Source: Paracoccus sp. IB05 (GTDB lineage: Bacteria > Pseudomonadota > Alphaproteobacteria > Rhodobacterales > Rhodobacteraceae). Taken from it: a stretch of 46,006 nt of DNA. Within the stretch, counting starts at the first letter, position 1, and every line of letters starts with the position of its first letter. The translations under genes and the position numbers were made by a program. Shown here one piece after another: positions 37,114 to 45,296 of the stretch. The stretch is from NCBI RefSeq assembly GCF_016405985.1, contig NZ_JAEFCF010000041.1, forward strand, positions 1-46,006, given 5' to 3'. A model generated the notes under the pieces. It was not told where the DNA came from, did no database searches, and worked only from the letters and a program-made list of their open reading frames with translations.

Positions 37114-38115
37114 TCAGCCTGCGAGCCGCCCCATAGCGCCGGCCACATCGGCCATGCGGCAGGAGAAGCCCCATTCATTGTCATACCATGCCAGAACGCG
37201 GACGGAACGGCCAACCACTCGCGTCTGATCCGGTGCGAAGATCGACGATTGCGGGGTATGGTTGAAATCGATCGAGACCTTGGGTTCGGGGTCATAGGCC
37301 ATGACCATGCCCATATAGCCATTGGCGGCCTCGCGTACGATCTGGTTCACCTCGTCTGCGGTGACCGATTTCGCGGCGATGAAGGTCAGATCCACCGCCG
37401 AGACATTCGGGGTCGGCACCCGGATGGCCGAGCCATCGAGCTTGCCTTTCAGCTCGGGCAGGACCTCGCCAAGCGCTTTCGCGGCGCCGGTCGAGGTCGG
37501 GATCATCGCCATCGCTGCCGAGCGCGCGCGGTAGAGGTCGGAATGACGGCGGTCCAGCGTCGGCTGATCGCCGGTATAGGAATGGATCGTGGTCATGATA
37601 CCCGATTCAATCCCGATCGTGTCATTCAGCACCTTGGCCAGCGGCGCGAGACAGTTGGTGGTGCAGGACCCGTTCGAGACGACCAGATGCTCCGGGAGCA
37701 GCGACCGGTGATTGACGCCGTAAACTACCGTCAGATCGGCATTCTTCGCCGGCGCCGAGATCAGCACCCGTTTCGCACCGCGCCCGAGATGGACGGCGGC
37801 CTTGCTGCGGTCATTGAAATTTCCGGTGCATTCCAGAACGACGTCCACGCCCTCCCAATCGAGCTCTTCCGGGTTGTAGGTCGACATCACGCGGATCGGC
37901 CCGCGCCCGAGATCCAGCGCGCCCCCCTCGACTTTCACGGTGCCCGGGAAGCGGCCATGGACCGAGTCGTATTTCAGGAGATGCGCATTGGTCTCGATGG
38001 GCCCGGTCGCATTGATCGCCACGACCTGCACATCATTGCGGTTCGATTCCGCGATATGGGCGAGGGTGCAGCGGCCGATGCGGCCAAATCCGTTGATACC
38101 GACTGTGATGGTCAT
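37114..38115 (-). CDS. Glyceraldehyde-3-phosphate dehydrogenase, type I (copy 2, possibly NADP-preferring)
   Basis: The 333-residue paralogue of the neighbouring gap has catalytic SNGSCTTNC (Cys151), [11 protein letters not shown] and [12 protein letters not shown]. The position equivalent to Asp36 of copy 1 is Ala (AINATGP). Loss of this Asp is what distinguishes NADP-using gluconeogenic GapB and chloroplast GapA/B from NAD-specific glycolytic enzymes. I therefore infer an anabolic or NADP-linked role; erythrose-4-phosphate dehydrogenase activity is an alternative. The promoter region has several TAGCGC half-palindromes (38159-38250), shared in type with glk and gap. Confidence 0.88.
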   Translation of the reverse strand: MTITVGINGFGRIGRCTLAHIAESNRNDVQVVAINATGPIETNAHLLKYDSVHGRFPGTVKVEGGALDLGRGPIRVMSTYNPEELDWEGVDVVLECTGNFNDRSKAAVHLGRGAKRVLISAPAKNADLTVVYGVNHRSLLPEHLVVSNGSCTTNCLAPLAKVLNDTIGIESGIMTTIHSYTGDQPTLDRRHSDLYRARSAAMAMIPTSTGAAKALGEVLPELKGKLDGSAIRVPTPNVSAVDLTFIAAKSVTADEVNQIVREAANGYMGMVMAYDPEPKVSIDFNHTPQSSIFAPDQTRVVGRSVRVLAWYDNEWGFSCRMADVAGAMGRLAG

Positions 38116-38211
38116 GTCCTGTGTCTCCGCTGCACGAATTTATCCCGGGTCTCAGGCTGGTTAGCGCTGCCCCGAGGCTTTTCAAAGCATAAAAGATACG
38201 TATTTTCATTG

Positions 38212-38250
38212 TGTTAGCGCAAACCCCGACTGTTTGCGCTAGCGCTTGCG
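38212..38250 (-). promoter_or_regulatory. Compound palindromic operator region upstream of the second gap gene
   Basis: TGTTAGCGCAAACC (38212-38225) and TGTTTGCGCTAGCG (38231-38244) each match TGnTAnCGnTAnCA with two mismatches. They form a perfect 10-bp inverted repeat TAGCGCAAAC / GTTTGCGCTA with a 7-base spacer (38215-38241). CTAGCGC extends to the right, and a further weaker copy lies at 38159-38172. Confidence 0.5.
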
Positions 38251-38363
38251 GTAACAGGAGCAGGCCCGTGCAGCAAGAAGCGGCCAGGGCGGCCATAACT
38301 CCCCCTTGCCTTGGCCGGGTGATTCCCTGTCTTTGTGCAGAGAGGCGCTGAAACGGGTGAGAC

Positions 38364-39335
38364 ATGAGTGGTTTGCTGGCTTTGCTGGATGATGTCGCGG
38401 CGATTGCCAAAGTGGCAGCCGCATCGGTCGACGATATTGCGGCGGCGGCCGCCAAGGCGGGGGCCAAGGCTGCGGGCGTGGTGATCGACGATGCCGCGGT
38501 GACGCCGAAATATGTGACAGGGTTCAAGCCGGAACGCGAGTTGCCGATCATCTGGCGGATCGCGCTCGGATCGATGCGCAACAAGCTGCTGGTCCTCCTG
38601 CCGGTCTTGCTGGCGCTGGAGGCGTTCCTGCCCGTGGCGATCACGCCGCTGCTGATGCTGGGGGGCGCCTATCTGTGTTTTGAGGGGGCGGAAAAGCTGT
38701 TCCATGCGGTGTTCCCGCATGGGGATACGGCGGAAGCGGATCACGCGGCAGGGAATGAGACGCAGCTTGAGGAGGCGAAGGTCGCAGGGGCGATCAAGAC
38801 CGATTTCATCCTTTCGGCCGAGATCATGACCATCGCGCTTTCGGTGATCGACAGCCCGGATTTCTGGATGAAAGCGGTGGTTCTTGCGGTGGTGGGCGCG
38901 CTGATTACAGTGGCGGTTTACGGTGCGGTGGCGCTGATCGTGAAGATGGATGATATCGGGCTGCATATGGCGGCGACCGGCCGGATTGGCGTGACCAGGG
39001 CCTTTGGGCGCGGGCTGGTCAAGGGAATGCCGGTGCTGCTTGGGGTGCTTTCAGTGGTCGGAACGGCCGCGATGCTCTGGGTCGGGGGCAATATCGTCGT
39101 GCATGGGCTCGAGGTGACGCATCTCTGGGCCTGGCCCTATGAGACCATCCACCATATCGCGACCTCTGCGGCATCAGCTGTTTCCCAGGCGGCAGGGCTG
39201 GTGGAATGGCTGGTGACGGCAGCGCTCGATGGGGTGGTCGGCCTGATCCTTGGCACGCTGCTGATCCCGGTGGCAACAAGGGGGATCGCGCCGCTCTGGC
39301 GCCTTGTCAGCGGCAAGGAAGGATCTGCTCATTGA
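38364..39335 (+). CDS. DUF808 (YedI-like) inner-membrane protein
   Basis: The 323-residue protein starts MSGLLALLDDVAAIAKVAAA and then has VTPKYVTGFKPERELPIIWR, the hallmark opening of DUF808. Six to eight hydrophobic segments follow (LLVLLPVLLALEAFLPVAIT, PVLLGVLSVVGTAAMLWVGG and others). The function is unknown. It is divergent from the second gap gene and convergent with rarD. Confidence 0.88.
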   Translation: MSGLLALLDDVAAIAKVAAASVDDIAAAAAKAGAKAAGVVIDDAAVTPKYVTGFKPERELPIIWRIALGSMRNKLLVLLPVLLALEAFLPVAITPLLMLGGAYLCFEGAEKLFHAVFPHGDTAEADHAAGNETQLEEAKVAGAIKTDFILSAEIMTIALSVIDSPDFWMKAVVLAVVGALITVAVYGAVALIVKMDDIGLHMAATGRIGVTRAFGRGLVKGMPVLLGVLSVVGTAAMLWVGGNIVVHGLEVTHLWAWPYETIHHIATSAASAVSQAAGLVEWLVTAALDGVVGLILGTLLIPVATRGIAPLWRLVSGKEGSAH

Positions 39336-39356
39336 GACTTCGGCAACCGGGCGCTG

Positions 39357-39424
39357 GCGAAATCTGCACAGATTTCGCGCCGGAGCCTTAGTAAGGCTCC
39401 GGACCGGAGTTTTCAAAACTCCGG
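39357..39424. terminator. Three tandem perfect stem-loops at the 3' end of rarD
   Basis: Stem 1 is GCGAAATCTG, CA, CAGATTTCGC (39357-39378). Stem 2 is CCGGAGCCTT, AGT, AAGGCTCCGG (39380-39402). Stem 3 is CCGGAGTTTT, C, AAAACTCCGG (39404-39424). The rarD stop codon (39413-39415) lies inside stem 3. It sits between convergent genes, as does the two-stem array at 35720-35766. Confidence 0.8.
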
Positions 39425-40345
39425 CTTTGCGCCTGTCCGGCGGAGCATCGAGAGGGAATAGATCACCAGCCCCAGCCAGATGAAGCCGAAAGCGATCAGT
39501 TTTTGCCGGCTGAACGGCTCGTCAAAGACAAAAACCGCGGTGAGGAAAATCATCGTCGGGGCGATATATTGCATGATCGCGATGGTCGTCAGCCGCAGCT
39601 TCTTGGCACCATTGGCATAGAGGATCAGCGGCCCAGCGGTCACCAGCCCCAGCAGGAACAACATTGCGCTTTGCCAGCCAGGCCCGTGCAGGAACTGCAT
39701 CTCACCCGATGCGGCCAGCCAGCCGATCACCGCCAGTGCCGGCAGCAGAAGCACCATCACCTCGAGAGTGAAGCCCTGGTTCGGACCGATCGGCAGGCTC
39801 TTCTTGAAATAGGCGTAAAAGCCCCAGGTCAGCGTCAGCACCAGCGCGAGAACCGGCAGACGCCCCGCCTCGAAGGTCAGGATCGCAACCCCGATGGCTG
39901 CCGCAAGGATCGCGAGCCATTGCACGCCGCGCAACCGCTCGCCCAGCAGCAGCGCCCCCAGCAGGATCGAGAACAGCGGGTTGATGTAATAGCCAAGCGC
40001 CGCATCCAGCGCCCGCCCGGAGGTGATCGCATAGACATAGAACCCCCAGTTGACCGAGATCAGCCCTGCCGTCACCAGCGTCATCCCGAGCATCGCCGGA
40101 TTGCGCAAAGCCGCCTTCAGATCTGCGGTCCGGCGCGTCAGGGCAAGGATCAGCAGCGCGACCGGCAGCGCCCAGATCACCCGATGCGCCACCACTTCGA
40201 TCGGCGAGACATGATCCAGCGCCTTCATGTAAAGCGGCAGAAATCCCCAGAGAAGATAGGCGGAAAGCGCGTAGAGGAACCCGGAGAGGCTGTCTCCGTC
40301 CTGCGAACCGGCGGGCTGTGGTTTGGAGGCGGGGCTGTGTTCCAT
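39413..40345 (-). CDS. rarD: EamA-family transporter RarD
   Basis: The 310-residue permease has about ten hydrophobic helices in two EamA repeats. The RarD signature region is LYALSAYLLWGFLPLYMKAL, followed by VIWALPVALLILAL and SVNWGFYVYAITSGRALDAALGYYINPLF. RarD proteins are presumed drug/metabolite exporters; E. coli RarD was linked to chloramphenicol sensitivity, but the substrate is unsettled. The last codons (KPEF) are encoded by half of a stem-loop. Confidence 0.9.
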   Translation of the reverse strand: MEHSPASKPQPAGSQDGDSLSGFLYALSAYLLWGFLPLYMKALDHVSPIEVVAHRVIWALPVALLILALTRRTADLKAALRNPAMLGMTLVTAGLISVNWGFYVYAITSGRALDAALGYYINPLFSILLGALLLGERLRGVQWLAILAAAIGVAILTFEAGRLPVLALVLTLTWGFYAYFKKSLPIGPNQGFTLEVMVLLLPALAVIGWLAASGEMQFLHGPGWQSAMLFLLGLVTAGPLILYANGAKKLRLTTIAIMQYIAPTMIFLTAVFVFDEPFSRQKLIAFGFIWLGLVIYSLSMLRRTGAKPEF

Positions 40346-40441
40346 GGGACCGGTTTATCCAGGGGCGCCCCTGGCGGCGAGGGCGCATCTTGTGATGGAT
40401 ACAAGATTTGCTATGGCCGTCCAGCGGGGGGTATGTCTGTT

Positions 40442-40876
40442 TTACGTCCGGGCCGGCTCAACAGGCAGGCTCCAGCCCGCCGGGGCCAGCTCATAGCCCT
40501 CGAACCGAAAGCCCGGGCTGACCGTGCAGGACAGAAGCGTCCAGTCGCCGGTGCTCACGGCTTCCTGCCACCAGCCGGCGGGCACAATCATCTGACAGTG
40601 CTGCCCCGCGAGGATATCCGGCCCGAGCGTGTAATGCCGCGCCGCGCGGTCCCCCATTGCGAGGTCGAGGGGCGCGCCCGCATGCCAGTGCCAGATCTCA
40701 TCGGCATCGACCCGGTGCCAGTGGCTTCTCTCGCCCGCCTGGAGCAGGAAGAGGATCGCAGTGCCGCAGGCGCGCGCCTCGCGGGTGGGGCCGCGCCAGG
40801 TCTCGCGATACCAGCCGCCCTCGGGATGCGGCCTCAGATCGAGATGGGCGATGATGTCTTGTGCAGCAATGTTCAC
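40442..40876 (-). CDS. DUF985 cupin-fold protein
   Basis: The 144-residue cupin family protein has LDLRPHPEGGWYRETWRGP, then SHWHRVDADEIWHWHAG supplying the metal-binding His/Glu set, and PAGWWQEAVSTGDWTLLSC. The function is unknown; members bind sugars or metals in crystal structures. It precedes the pseudouridine synthase end by ten bases on the same strand, so the two may be co-transcribed. Confidence 0.88.
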   Translation of the reverse strand: MNIAAQDIIAHLDLRPHPEGGWYRETWRGPTREARACGTAILFLLQAGERSHWHRVDADEIWHWHAGAPLDLAMGDRAARHYTLGPDILAGQHCQMIVPAGWWQEAVSTGDWTLLSCTVSPGFRFEGYELAPAGWSLPVEPART

Positions 40877-40886
40877 AAATTCCTCC

Positions 40887-41432
40887 TCACAAATCTCTCC
40901 ATTGTCCGGGCGCGAGGCCTGTCAATGTCCAATCCCCCACCCGCCAGCGGATCAGGCGCAAAGTTGGCAGGCCGACCGCCGCTGTCATGCGGCGCACCTG
41001 GCGGTTGCGGCCCTCGCGGATGGTCAGCTCGATCCAGGCATCGGGCACCGATTTGCGAACCCGGATTGGCGGCTCGCGCGGCCAGAGCCAGTAAGGCGCC
41101 GGCACCAGCCTGGCCCGCGCGGGCAGGGCAGGGCCGTCATTGAGCATGACACCCCGTTCCAGCGCCGCCAGCGCGGCCGCGTCGGGCGCCCCCTCGACCT
41201 GGGTGTAATAGGTCTTTTCGGTCTTGTGCTTCGGATCCGAGATCCGCGCCTGCAGCCGCCCGTCATCGGTCAGCACCACCAGCCCCTCGGAATCGCGATC
41301 CAGCCGGCCCGCCGGATAGACGCCTGGCTGGTCCAGCACCGCCGAGAGGGTCGGGCGGGGCGAAGGGCTCTTCAGATCGGTGAACTGGCAGAGCATATCA
41401 AAGGGTTTGTTCAGAAGGATGATGCGGGACAT
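40887..41432 (-). CDS. rRNA pseudouridine synthase, RluE/RsuA family
   Basis: The 181-residue enzyme has no S4 domain, like E. coli RluE (23S U2457). It starts [19 protein letters not shown]. The catalytic Asp45 is in [29 protein letters not shown] and [21 protein letters not shown] are conserved motifs. I start at 41432. An open frame extends upstream to 41588, but that 52-codon sequence matches nothing in the family and no good ribosome binding site decides the start. Confidence 0.88.
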   Translation of the reverse strand: MSRIILLNKPFDMLCQFTDLKSPSPRPTLSAVLDQPGVYPAGRLDRDSEGLVVLTDDGRLQARISDPKHKTEKTYYTQVEGAPDAAALAALERGVMLNDGPALPARARLVPAPYWLWPREPPIRVRKSVPDAWIELTIREGRNRQVRRMTAAVGLPTLRLIRWRVGDWTLTGLAPGQWRDL

Positions 41433-41612
41433 GGCGCCATAGTGCCATGCAGCCGTGACGCCGAAAAGCGGCTGTTGCATCGCACAGCGATGAGATGTGG
41501 GACTGACGCGAATATGAGGCAGCCGGGCTTGTCCGGAGCAGGCCTGTTGCAACGCTAAGCTCGCAACTTCCGTCCGCCGGCATATCACCCGGTCAGTTTC
41601 GTCCCTTAAGCG

Positions 41613-41975
41613 TCAGATCGAGAATGAGGTGCCGCAGCCGCAGGAGCTCGACGCATTCGGGTTCTCGATCACAAACCGCGCCCCGATCAGCTCTTCGGTG
41701 AAATCGATCACAGCATTTTGCAGGAACGGAAGCGAGACGGGATCAACCAGCACACGCTGGCCGTCTTTCTCGAAAACCAGATCCTCAGGGCCGGCCTCGC
41801 CCAGCACGATCTCATATTGAAAGCCCGAACAGCCGCCGCCCAGCACACCCACGCGCAAAGGCTGTGGCGCGCCGGTGATCTCGGCAATTTCGGCCAACCG
41901 CGCGAAGGCGCGGTCGGTGACGCGCGGCAGCGCATCGGCAAAGGGGGCGGCATCGGGGGGAAGCATAAGTTCCAT
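41613..41975 (-). CDS. erpA: A-type Fe-S carrier, ErpA/HesB-like
   Basis: The 120-residue protein has the three invariant cysteines of the HesB/IscA/ErpA family: Cys49 in GGGCSGFQYE, and Cys112 and Cys114 in SSCGCGTSF. It receives and delivers Fe-S clusters. It is divergent from dgt, a conserved Rhodobacterales arrangement. SufA or IscA paralogue status cannot be excluded, but no suf genes are present nearby. Confidence 0.88.
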   Translation of the reverse strand: MELMLPPDAAPFADALPRVTDRAFARLAEIAEITGAPQPLRVGVLGGGCSGFQYEIVLGEAGPEDLVFEKDGQRVLVDPVSLPFLQNAVIDFTEELIGARFVIENPNASSSCGCGTSFSI

Positions 41976-42068
41976 GGCTGTTCCGGTATCTTTCAGCGCT
42001 TTCCCGGAATATAGGGGGCAGGGCCGCGCCGAACAAGCCGCCGCTACTCAATTGGGAACCGGATCGTG

Positions 42069-43268
42069 ATGCTTGCCCCTTTTGCCTGCCAGCCAGAAGA
42101 GTCGCGTGGGAGGCTGTTCGATGAGGGAATGAGCACATTCCGCTCGCCCTTTCAGCGTGATCGCGACCGGATCATCCACTCTTCGGCCTTTCGCCGCCTC
42201 AAACACAAGACACAGGTCTTTGTCGAACATGAGGGCGATTACTACCGCACCCGTCTGACCCATTCGATCGAAGTGGCCCAGGTGGCGCGCACGATCTCGG
42301 CGGTGCTGGGGCTGAACACCGATCTCGCCGAGGCCATCGCGCTGGCGCATGATCTTGGTCATACGCCCTTTGGTCATACCGGCGAGGATGCGCTGGCGCG
42401 GCTGATGCAGCCCTATGGCGGCTTTGACCATAATGCCCAGGCTTTGCGCATCGTGACGCGGCTGGAACGTCACTATGCGGGCTTTGACGGCCTGAACCTG
42501 ACCTGGGAGACGCTGGAAGGCATTGCGAAACACAATGGCCCGGTGATCGGCCCCAATGCCGATGACAAACACAAGCATGACCCCGACCACTTGCCCTATG
42601 CGCTGGACGAGGTGAACCGCGCCTGGGATCTGGAGCTTTCCACCCATGCCAGCGCCGAGGCCCAGGTCGCGGCCATTGCCGATGACGTGGCCTATTCGCA
42701 TCACGACCTGCATGACGGGCTGCGCTCGGGGCTTTTTTCCGAGGATGACCTGATGGAGCTGCCGGTCGCCGGCCCCGCCTTCCGCAAGGTCGACGAGCTT
42801 TACCCAGGGCTCGACCGCATGCGCCGCCGCCATGAAGCGCTGCGCCGCGTCTTTGGCCGCATGGTCGAAGACGTGATCCATGTGGCGCAGAACCGGCTTG
42901 ATGCCGCTCAGCCGCAATCGGTGCACGAGATCCGCCATATGGGCACCACGATCATCCGCTTCTCAAAGCCGCTTTACCAGGAGCTGAAAGCGGTGCGCAG
43001 CTTTCTCTTCCACCGGATGTATCGCGCGCCCTCGGTGATGGAAGTGCGGGCGCGGGTGACGGGTGTGATGGATGATCTCTTCCCGCTGTTTTTGAACCAG
43101 CCTGAGCTTTTGCCCGCTGAATGGCAGGAAGACATCCGTGATGCCGGTCAGGATGAAACCACGCTTGCCCGCATTGTTGCGGATTATGTGGCAGGCATGA
43201 CCGACCGTTTCGCAATCCAGGAACATGCGCGCCTCTTCAATTGCGCACCGGTTACCGACGGGGCCTGA
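42069..43268 (+). CDS. dgt: Deoxyguanosinetriphosphate triphosphohydrolase-like protein
   Basis: The protein has about 399 residues and belongs to the HD superfamily dGTPase. It has SSAFRRLKHKTQVF, then TRLTHSIEVAQVARTIS (first metal His), IALAHDLGHTPFGHTGED (HD pair) and ADDVAYSHHD (last Asp). It hydrolyses dNTPs, preferring dGTP in some members, to the deoxynucleoside and triphosphate. The length of about 400 fits the type 2 dGTPase subfamily. A GTG lies one codon before the ATG at 42069. It is divergent from the Fe-S carrier. Confidence 0.92.
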   Translation: MLAPFACQPEESRGRLFDEGMSTFRSPFQRDRDRIIHSSAFRRLKHKTQVFVEHEGDYYRTRLTHSIEVAQVARTISAVLGLNTDLAEAIALAHDLGHTPFGHTGEDALARLMQPYGGFDHNAQALRIVTRLERHYAGFDGLNLTWETLEGIAKHNGPVIGPNADDKHKHDPDHLPYALDEVNRAWDLELSTHASAEAQVAAIADDVAYSHHDLHDGLRSGLFSEDDLMELPVAGPAFRKVDELYPGLDRMRRRHEALRRVFGRMVEDVIHVAQNRLDAAQPQSVHEIRHMGTTIIRFSKPLYQELKAVRSFLFHRMYRAPSVMEVRARVTGVMDDLFPLFLNQPELLPAEWQEDIRDAGQDETTLARIVADYVAGMTDRFAIQEHARLFNCAPVTDGA

Positions 43269-43287
43269 TCGCCCCCGCAGGCCGGCC

Positions 43288-43321
43288 CCATTTCCCCTGA
43301 CCAAAATACTCCCGCCGGAGG
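43288..43321 (-). repeat. Dispersed intergenic element, copy E
   Basis: On the minus strand: CCTCCGGCGGGAGTATTTTG, then GTCAGGGGAAATGG. The core is shared with copies A, B and D. It lies downstream of dsbB. Confidence 0.55.
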
Positions 43322-43373
43322 CATGCGCGCCCTGCAAGGCGCGGATCACTCCCCGTTTATCCCTCCCGATGCT

Positions 43374-43841
43374 TCAGTCCCGGCGGCTGGCGCCGAAACC
43401 CCAGAACAGCGCCAGAACCAGCGAGACAATCGCATTCCACCCCGCCATAGAGATCCCGAACAAAGACCATGGGATCGCATCGCAGCGCACCGGGGCAGGG
43501 GCCGCCGTAGCCGGGTTCATCAGATCAGACGCTGACAGTCCCGCAATCGACCCTTGCGTGCAGGTCGAGATATACTCCCACCAGCCCAGCTCGACACCCG
43601 CATGGAAAAGCCCGATCCCGGCGGTGCTCAGCGCCGCCGCAGCCCCCAGCCAGGGCCAGATCCGCCAGCCGGTCACCAGCCAGAGCACCAGAAACAGCAC
43701 CGCAGCCGCATGCGGCCAGCGTTGCAGCAGGCACAAATGGCAGGGCGCCAGCCCGCCAATCAGCTGAAACCCAAAGGCCGCAGCCAGCATTGCGGCGGAT
43801 CCGAGGCCCGCGATCAGGATTGCCGGTGTTTTCAGGATCAT
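43374..43841 (-). CDS. dsbB: Disulfide bond formation protein DsbB
   Basis: The 155-residue inner-membrane protein with four helices re-oxidises DsbA and passes electrons to quinone. The first periplasmic loop has CHLC (Cys34/Cys37) and the second loop has Cys94 and Cys120 (ISTCTQGS and PVRCDAIPW). RWPH at residues 41-44 matches the quinone-proximal Arg region. All four catalytic cysteines are present. A DsbA partner is not in the window. Confidence 0.92.
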   Translation of the reverse strand: MILKTPAILIAGLGSAAMLAAAFGFQLIGGLAPCHLCLLQRWPHAAAVLFLVLWLVTGWRIWPWLGAAAALSTAGIGLFHAGVELGWWEYISTCTQGSIAGLSASDLMNPATAAPAPVRCDAIPWSLFGISMAGWNAIVSLVLALFWGFGASRRD

Positions 43842-43923
43842 AGGGCGGGCTCCGATTCCCAGGCGATACGGCGTCAGGTTTAGGCCCGGTGTGACGAAAG
43901 GGAAAGTAACGCCTTCGCGCGTC

Positions 43924-43967
43924 CACGATCAGCCCACGATCAGCCCACGATCAGCCCGCGATCAGCC
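43924..43967. repeat. Four tandem copies of an 11-bp unit
   Basis: The unit CACGATCAGCC is repeated four times head to tail, the last copy having G for A at position 2. It lies in the 248-bp gap between divergent dsbB and the metallopeptidase gene. The spacing is one DNA helical turn. Confidence 0.95.
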
Positions 43968-44089
43968 GCGGTGCAGTCCAGCCGCCTGGGCCTTTCGACA
44001 GGGCTTTTCTGGCACAGCGGGGCAGGGTAGATTGCCACAGATGCGAGGCCTCATCACTGACAGGGCCGCAGGACAGGGGAGCGTCCGCA

Positions 44090-44959
44090 ATGCAATGGAA
44101 AGGCCGCCGCGGCAGCAACAATATCGAAGACCGCCGCGCGCAGGGCGGTGGCATCCGTACGGGCGGCGCGGCTGGGGTCGGGGGCCTTGGCCTTGTTGCG
44201 GTCTTCGTGATCGCGCTGGTGCTGGGCGTCGATCCAGGCCAGTTGCTGAACCAGGTCGGGCTGGATGCAGGCCAGGACAGCGGCCGCGCGGGTGAGCCGC
44301 TGACCGCCCAGGACCAGGAGGCCGGCGAATTCGTCTCGGTCGTTTTGGCCGATACCGAGGTGATCTGGGCCGATCTGTTCCGCAGCCAGCTGAAGAAAAC
44401 CTATAAACCCGCGACGCTGGTGCTGTTTAAGGGAGGCACCCAGTCGCCCTGTGGCGGCGCCTCCGAGGCCACCGGGCCGTACTATTGCCCATCCGATCGC
44501 AAGGTCTATCTTGATACCGGTTTCTTCGTAACACTCGAAAAACAGCTTGGCGCGAAGGGCGATTTCGCTGCAGCCTATGTCGTGGCGCATGAGGTCGGCC
44601 ATCACGTCCAGAACGAGCTCGGCATTCTTGGCCGCGCCAATACGCTGCGCAGCCAGCTGAGCACGACTGACTCGAACCAGGTCTCGGTGCTGATCGAGCT
44701 CCAGGCCGATTGTCTCTCCGGCGTCTGGGCGCATGAGGCCGCGACGACGCTTGGAACCATCGAGCGTGGTGATTTCGACGAGGCGCTGAACGCCGCGCGC
44801 CAGATCGGCGATGATACGCTGCAAAAAAATGCTGGCCAACGCCCGATGCCGCATACCTTCACCCATGGCAGTTCAGCCCAGCGTGCTCAATGGTTCAACA
44901 CCGGGTTGCGGGGCGGCAAGATCAGCGAATGCCTGAAACTGACCGATCAGGTTCTGTAA
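44090..44959 (+). CDS. Neutral zinc metallopeptidase, YpfJ family
   Basis: The 289-residue protein starts MQWKGRRGSNNIEDRR. A single N-terminal membrane anchor (GLGLVAVFVIALVLGV, residues ~32-47) leaves the rest outside the cytoplasm. The zinc-binding motif is AHEVGHHVQ (His167, Glu168, His171). The downstream VSVLIELQADCLSGVWAH supplies the third ligand and the characteristic Cys. The physiological substrate is unknown. It is the last chromosomal gene before the dif-like site. Confidence 0.9.
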   Translation: MQWKGRRGSNNIEDRRAQGGGIRTGGAAGVGGLGLVAVFVIALVLGVDPGQLLNQVGLDAGQDSGRAGEPLTAQDQEAGEFVSVVLADTEVIWADLFRSQLKKTYKPATLVLFKGGTQSPCGGASEATGPYYCPSDRKVYLDTGFFVTLEKQLGAKGDFAAAYVVAHEVGHHVQNELGILGRANTLRSQLSTTDSNQVSVLIELQADCLSGVWAHEAATTLGTIERGDFDEALNAARQIGDDTLQKNAGQRPMPHTFTHGSSAQRAQWFNTGLRGGKISECLKLTDQVL

Positions 44960-45099
44960 CCGAGAGCTGAACAGGCTGATTGCAAATGGGATCACCGCCG
45001 GCAACAGTTCTGTCGGTGAAAGGGGCTGTAAACAGCTCCGCTGTGACGATCCACACCATGCCTTGCACGCGCTCTCGGAATTGGCCAGCGTTGATGATG
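44960..45099. other. Chromosomal spacer before the dif-like site
   Basis: This holds a weak hairpin (GGGGCTGT/ACAGCTCC around 45020-45040) that could terminate the peptidase transcript. No gene is recognised. Confidence 0.4.
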
Positions 45100-45127
45100 G
45101 TGTTACATAATACTGATTATGCGCCAA
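45100..45127 (-). other. dif-like XerC/XerD site, probable prophage attachment site
   Basis: The 28-bp layout is left arm GTGTTACATAA, centre TACTGA, right arm TTATGCGCCAA. On the minus strand the XerC-type arm ends GCGCATAA exactly as in E. coli dif (8 of 11 identical), and the XerD-type arm is TTATGTAACAC (8 of 11 identical to TTATGTTAAAT). The 11-6-11 geometry and the CATAA/TTATG cores are diagnostic. Phage-type genes start 38 bases to the right, so this is probably attL of a dif-integrated prophage. Confidence 0.8.
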
Positions 45128-45144
45128 AGGAATGCTTAACCCCT

Positions 45145-45153
45145 TGATATAAT
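45145..45153 (+). promoter_or_regulatory. Extended -10 promoter element of the phage genes
   Basis: TGATATAAT is a perfect extended -10 (TGnTATAAT) 11 bases before the first phage ORF and 17 bases after the dif-like site. No good -35 is visible. It would drive the small ORFs and VP2. Confidence 0.5.
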
Positions 45154-45164
45154 GGGATAAGCGT

Positions 45165-45296
45165 ATGCTGAAAGCCTTCAAGCTCGTCTTGCCTCTCGTG
45201 CGCAAGATGTTGATACCCGCTCTGACCGCCTTCGGCGGTTTTCTCGTCGGGGTCTACCCCTCGGAAATCACCGCTCTCTGCTCGCGGGTCGTCTGA
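45165..45296 (+). CDS. Small phage membrane protein, 43 residues
   Basis: The protein starts MLKAFKLVLPLVRKMLIPAL, followed by TAFGGFLVGVYPSEITALCS and RVV. A basic amphipathic N-terminus precedes one hydrophobic segment. I recognise no family. The weak binding site GGGA lies upstream. The stop overlaps the next start (TGATG), so the genes are translationally coupled. A role in lysis, entry or scaffolding is possible but unproven. Confidence 0.65.
   Translation: MLKAFKLVLPLVRKMLIPALTAFGGFLVGVYPSEITALCSRVV

Noticed and set aside
41433-41588. N-terminal extension of the pseudouridine synthase, or an IS end suggested by GTTGCAACGC-type sequence
   Set aside because: The extra 52 codons match no S4 or other domain, and I could not find paired terminal repeats, so I treat it as intergenic DNA.
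43924-43967. CRISPR array
   Set aside because: The repeats are 11 bp and directly adjacent with no spacers, and no cas genes are present.
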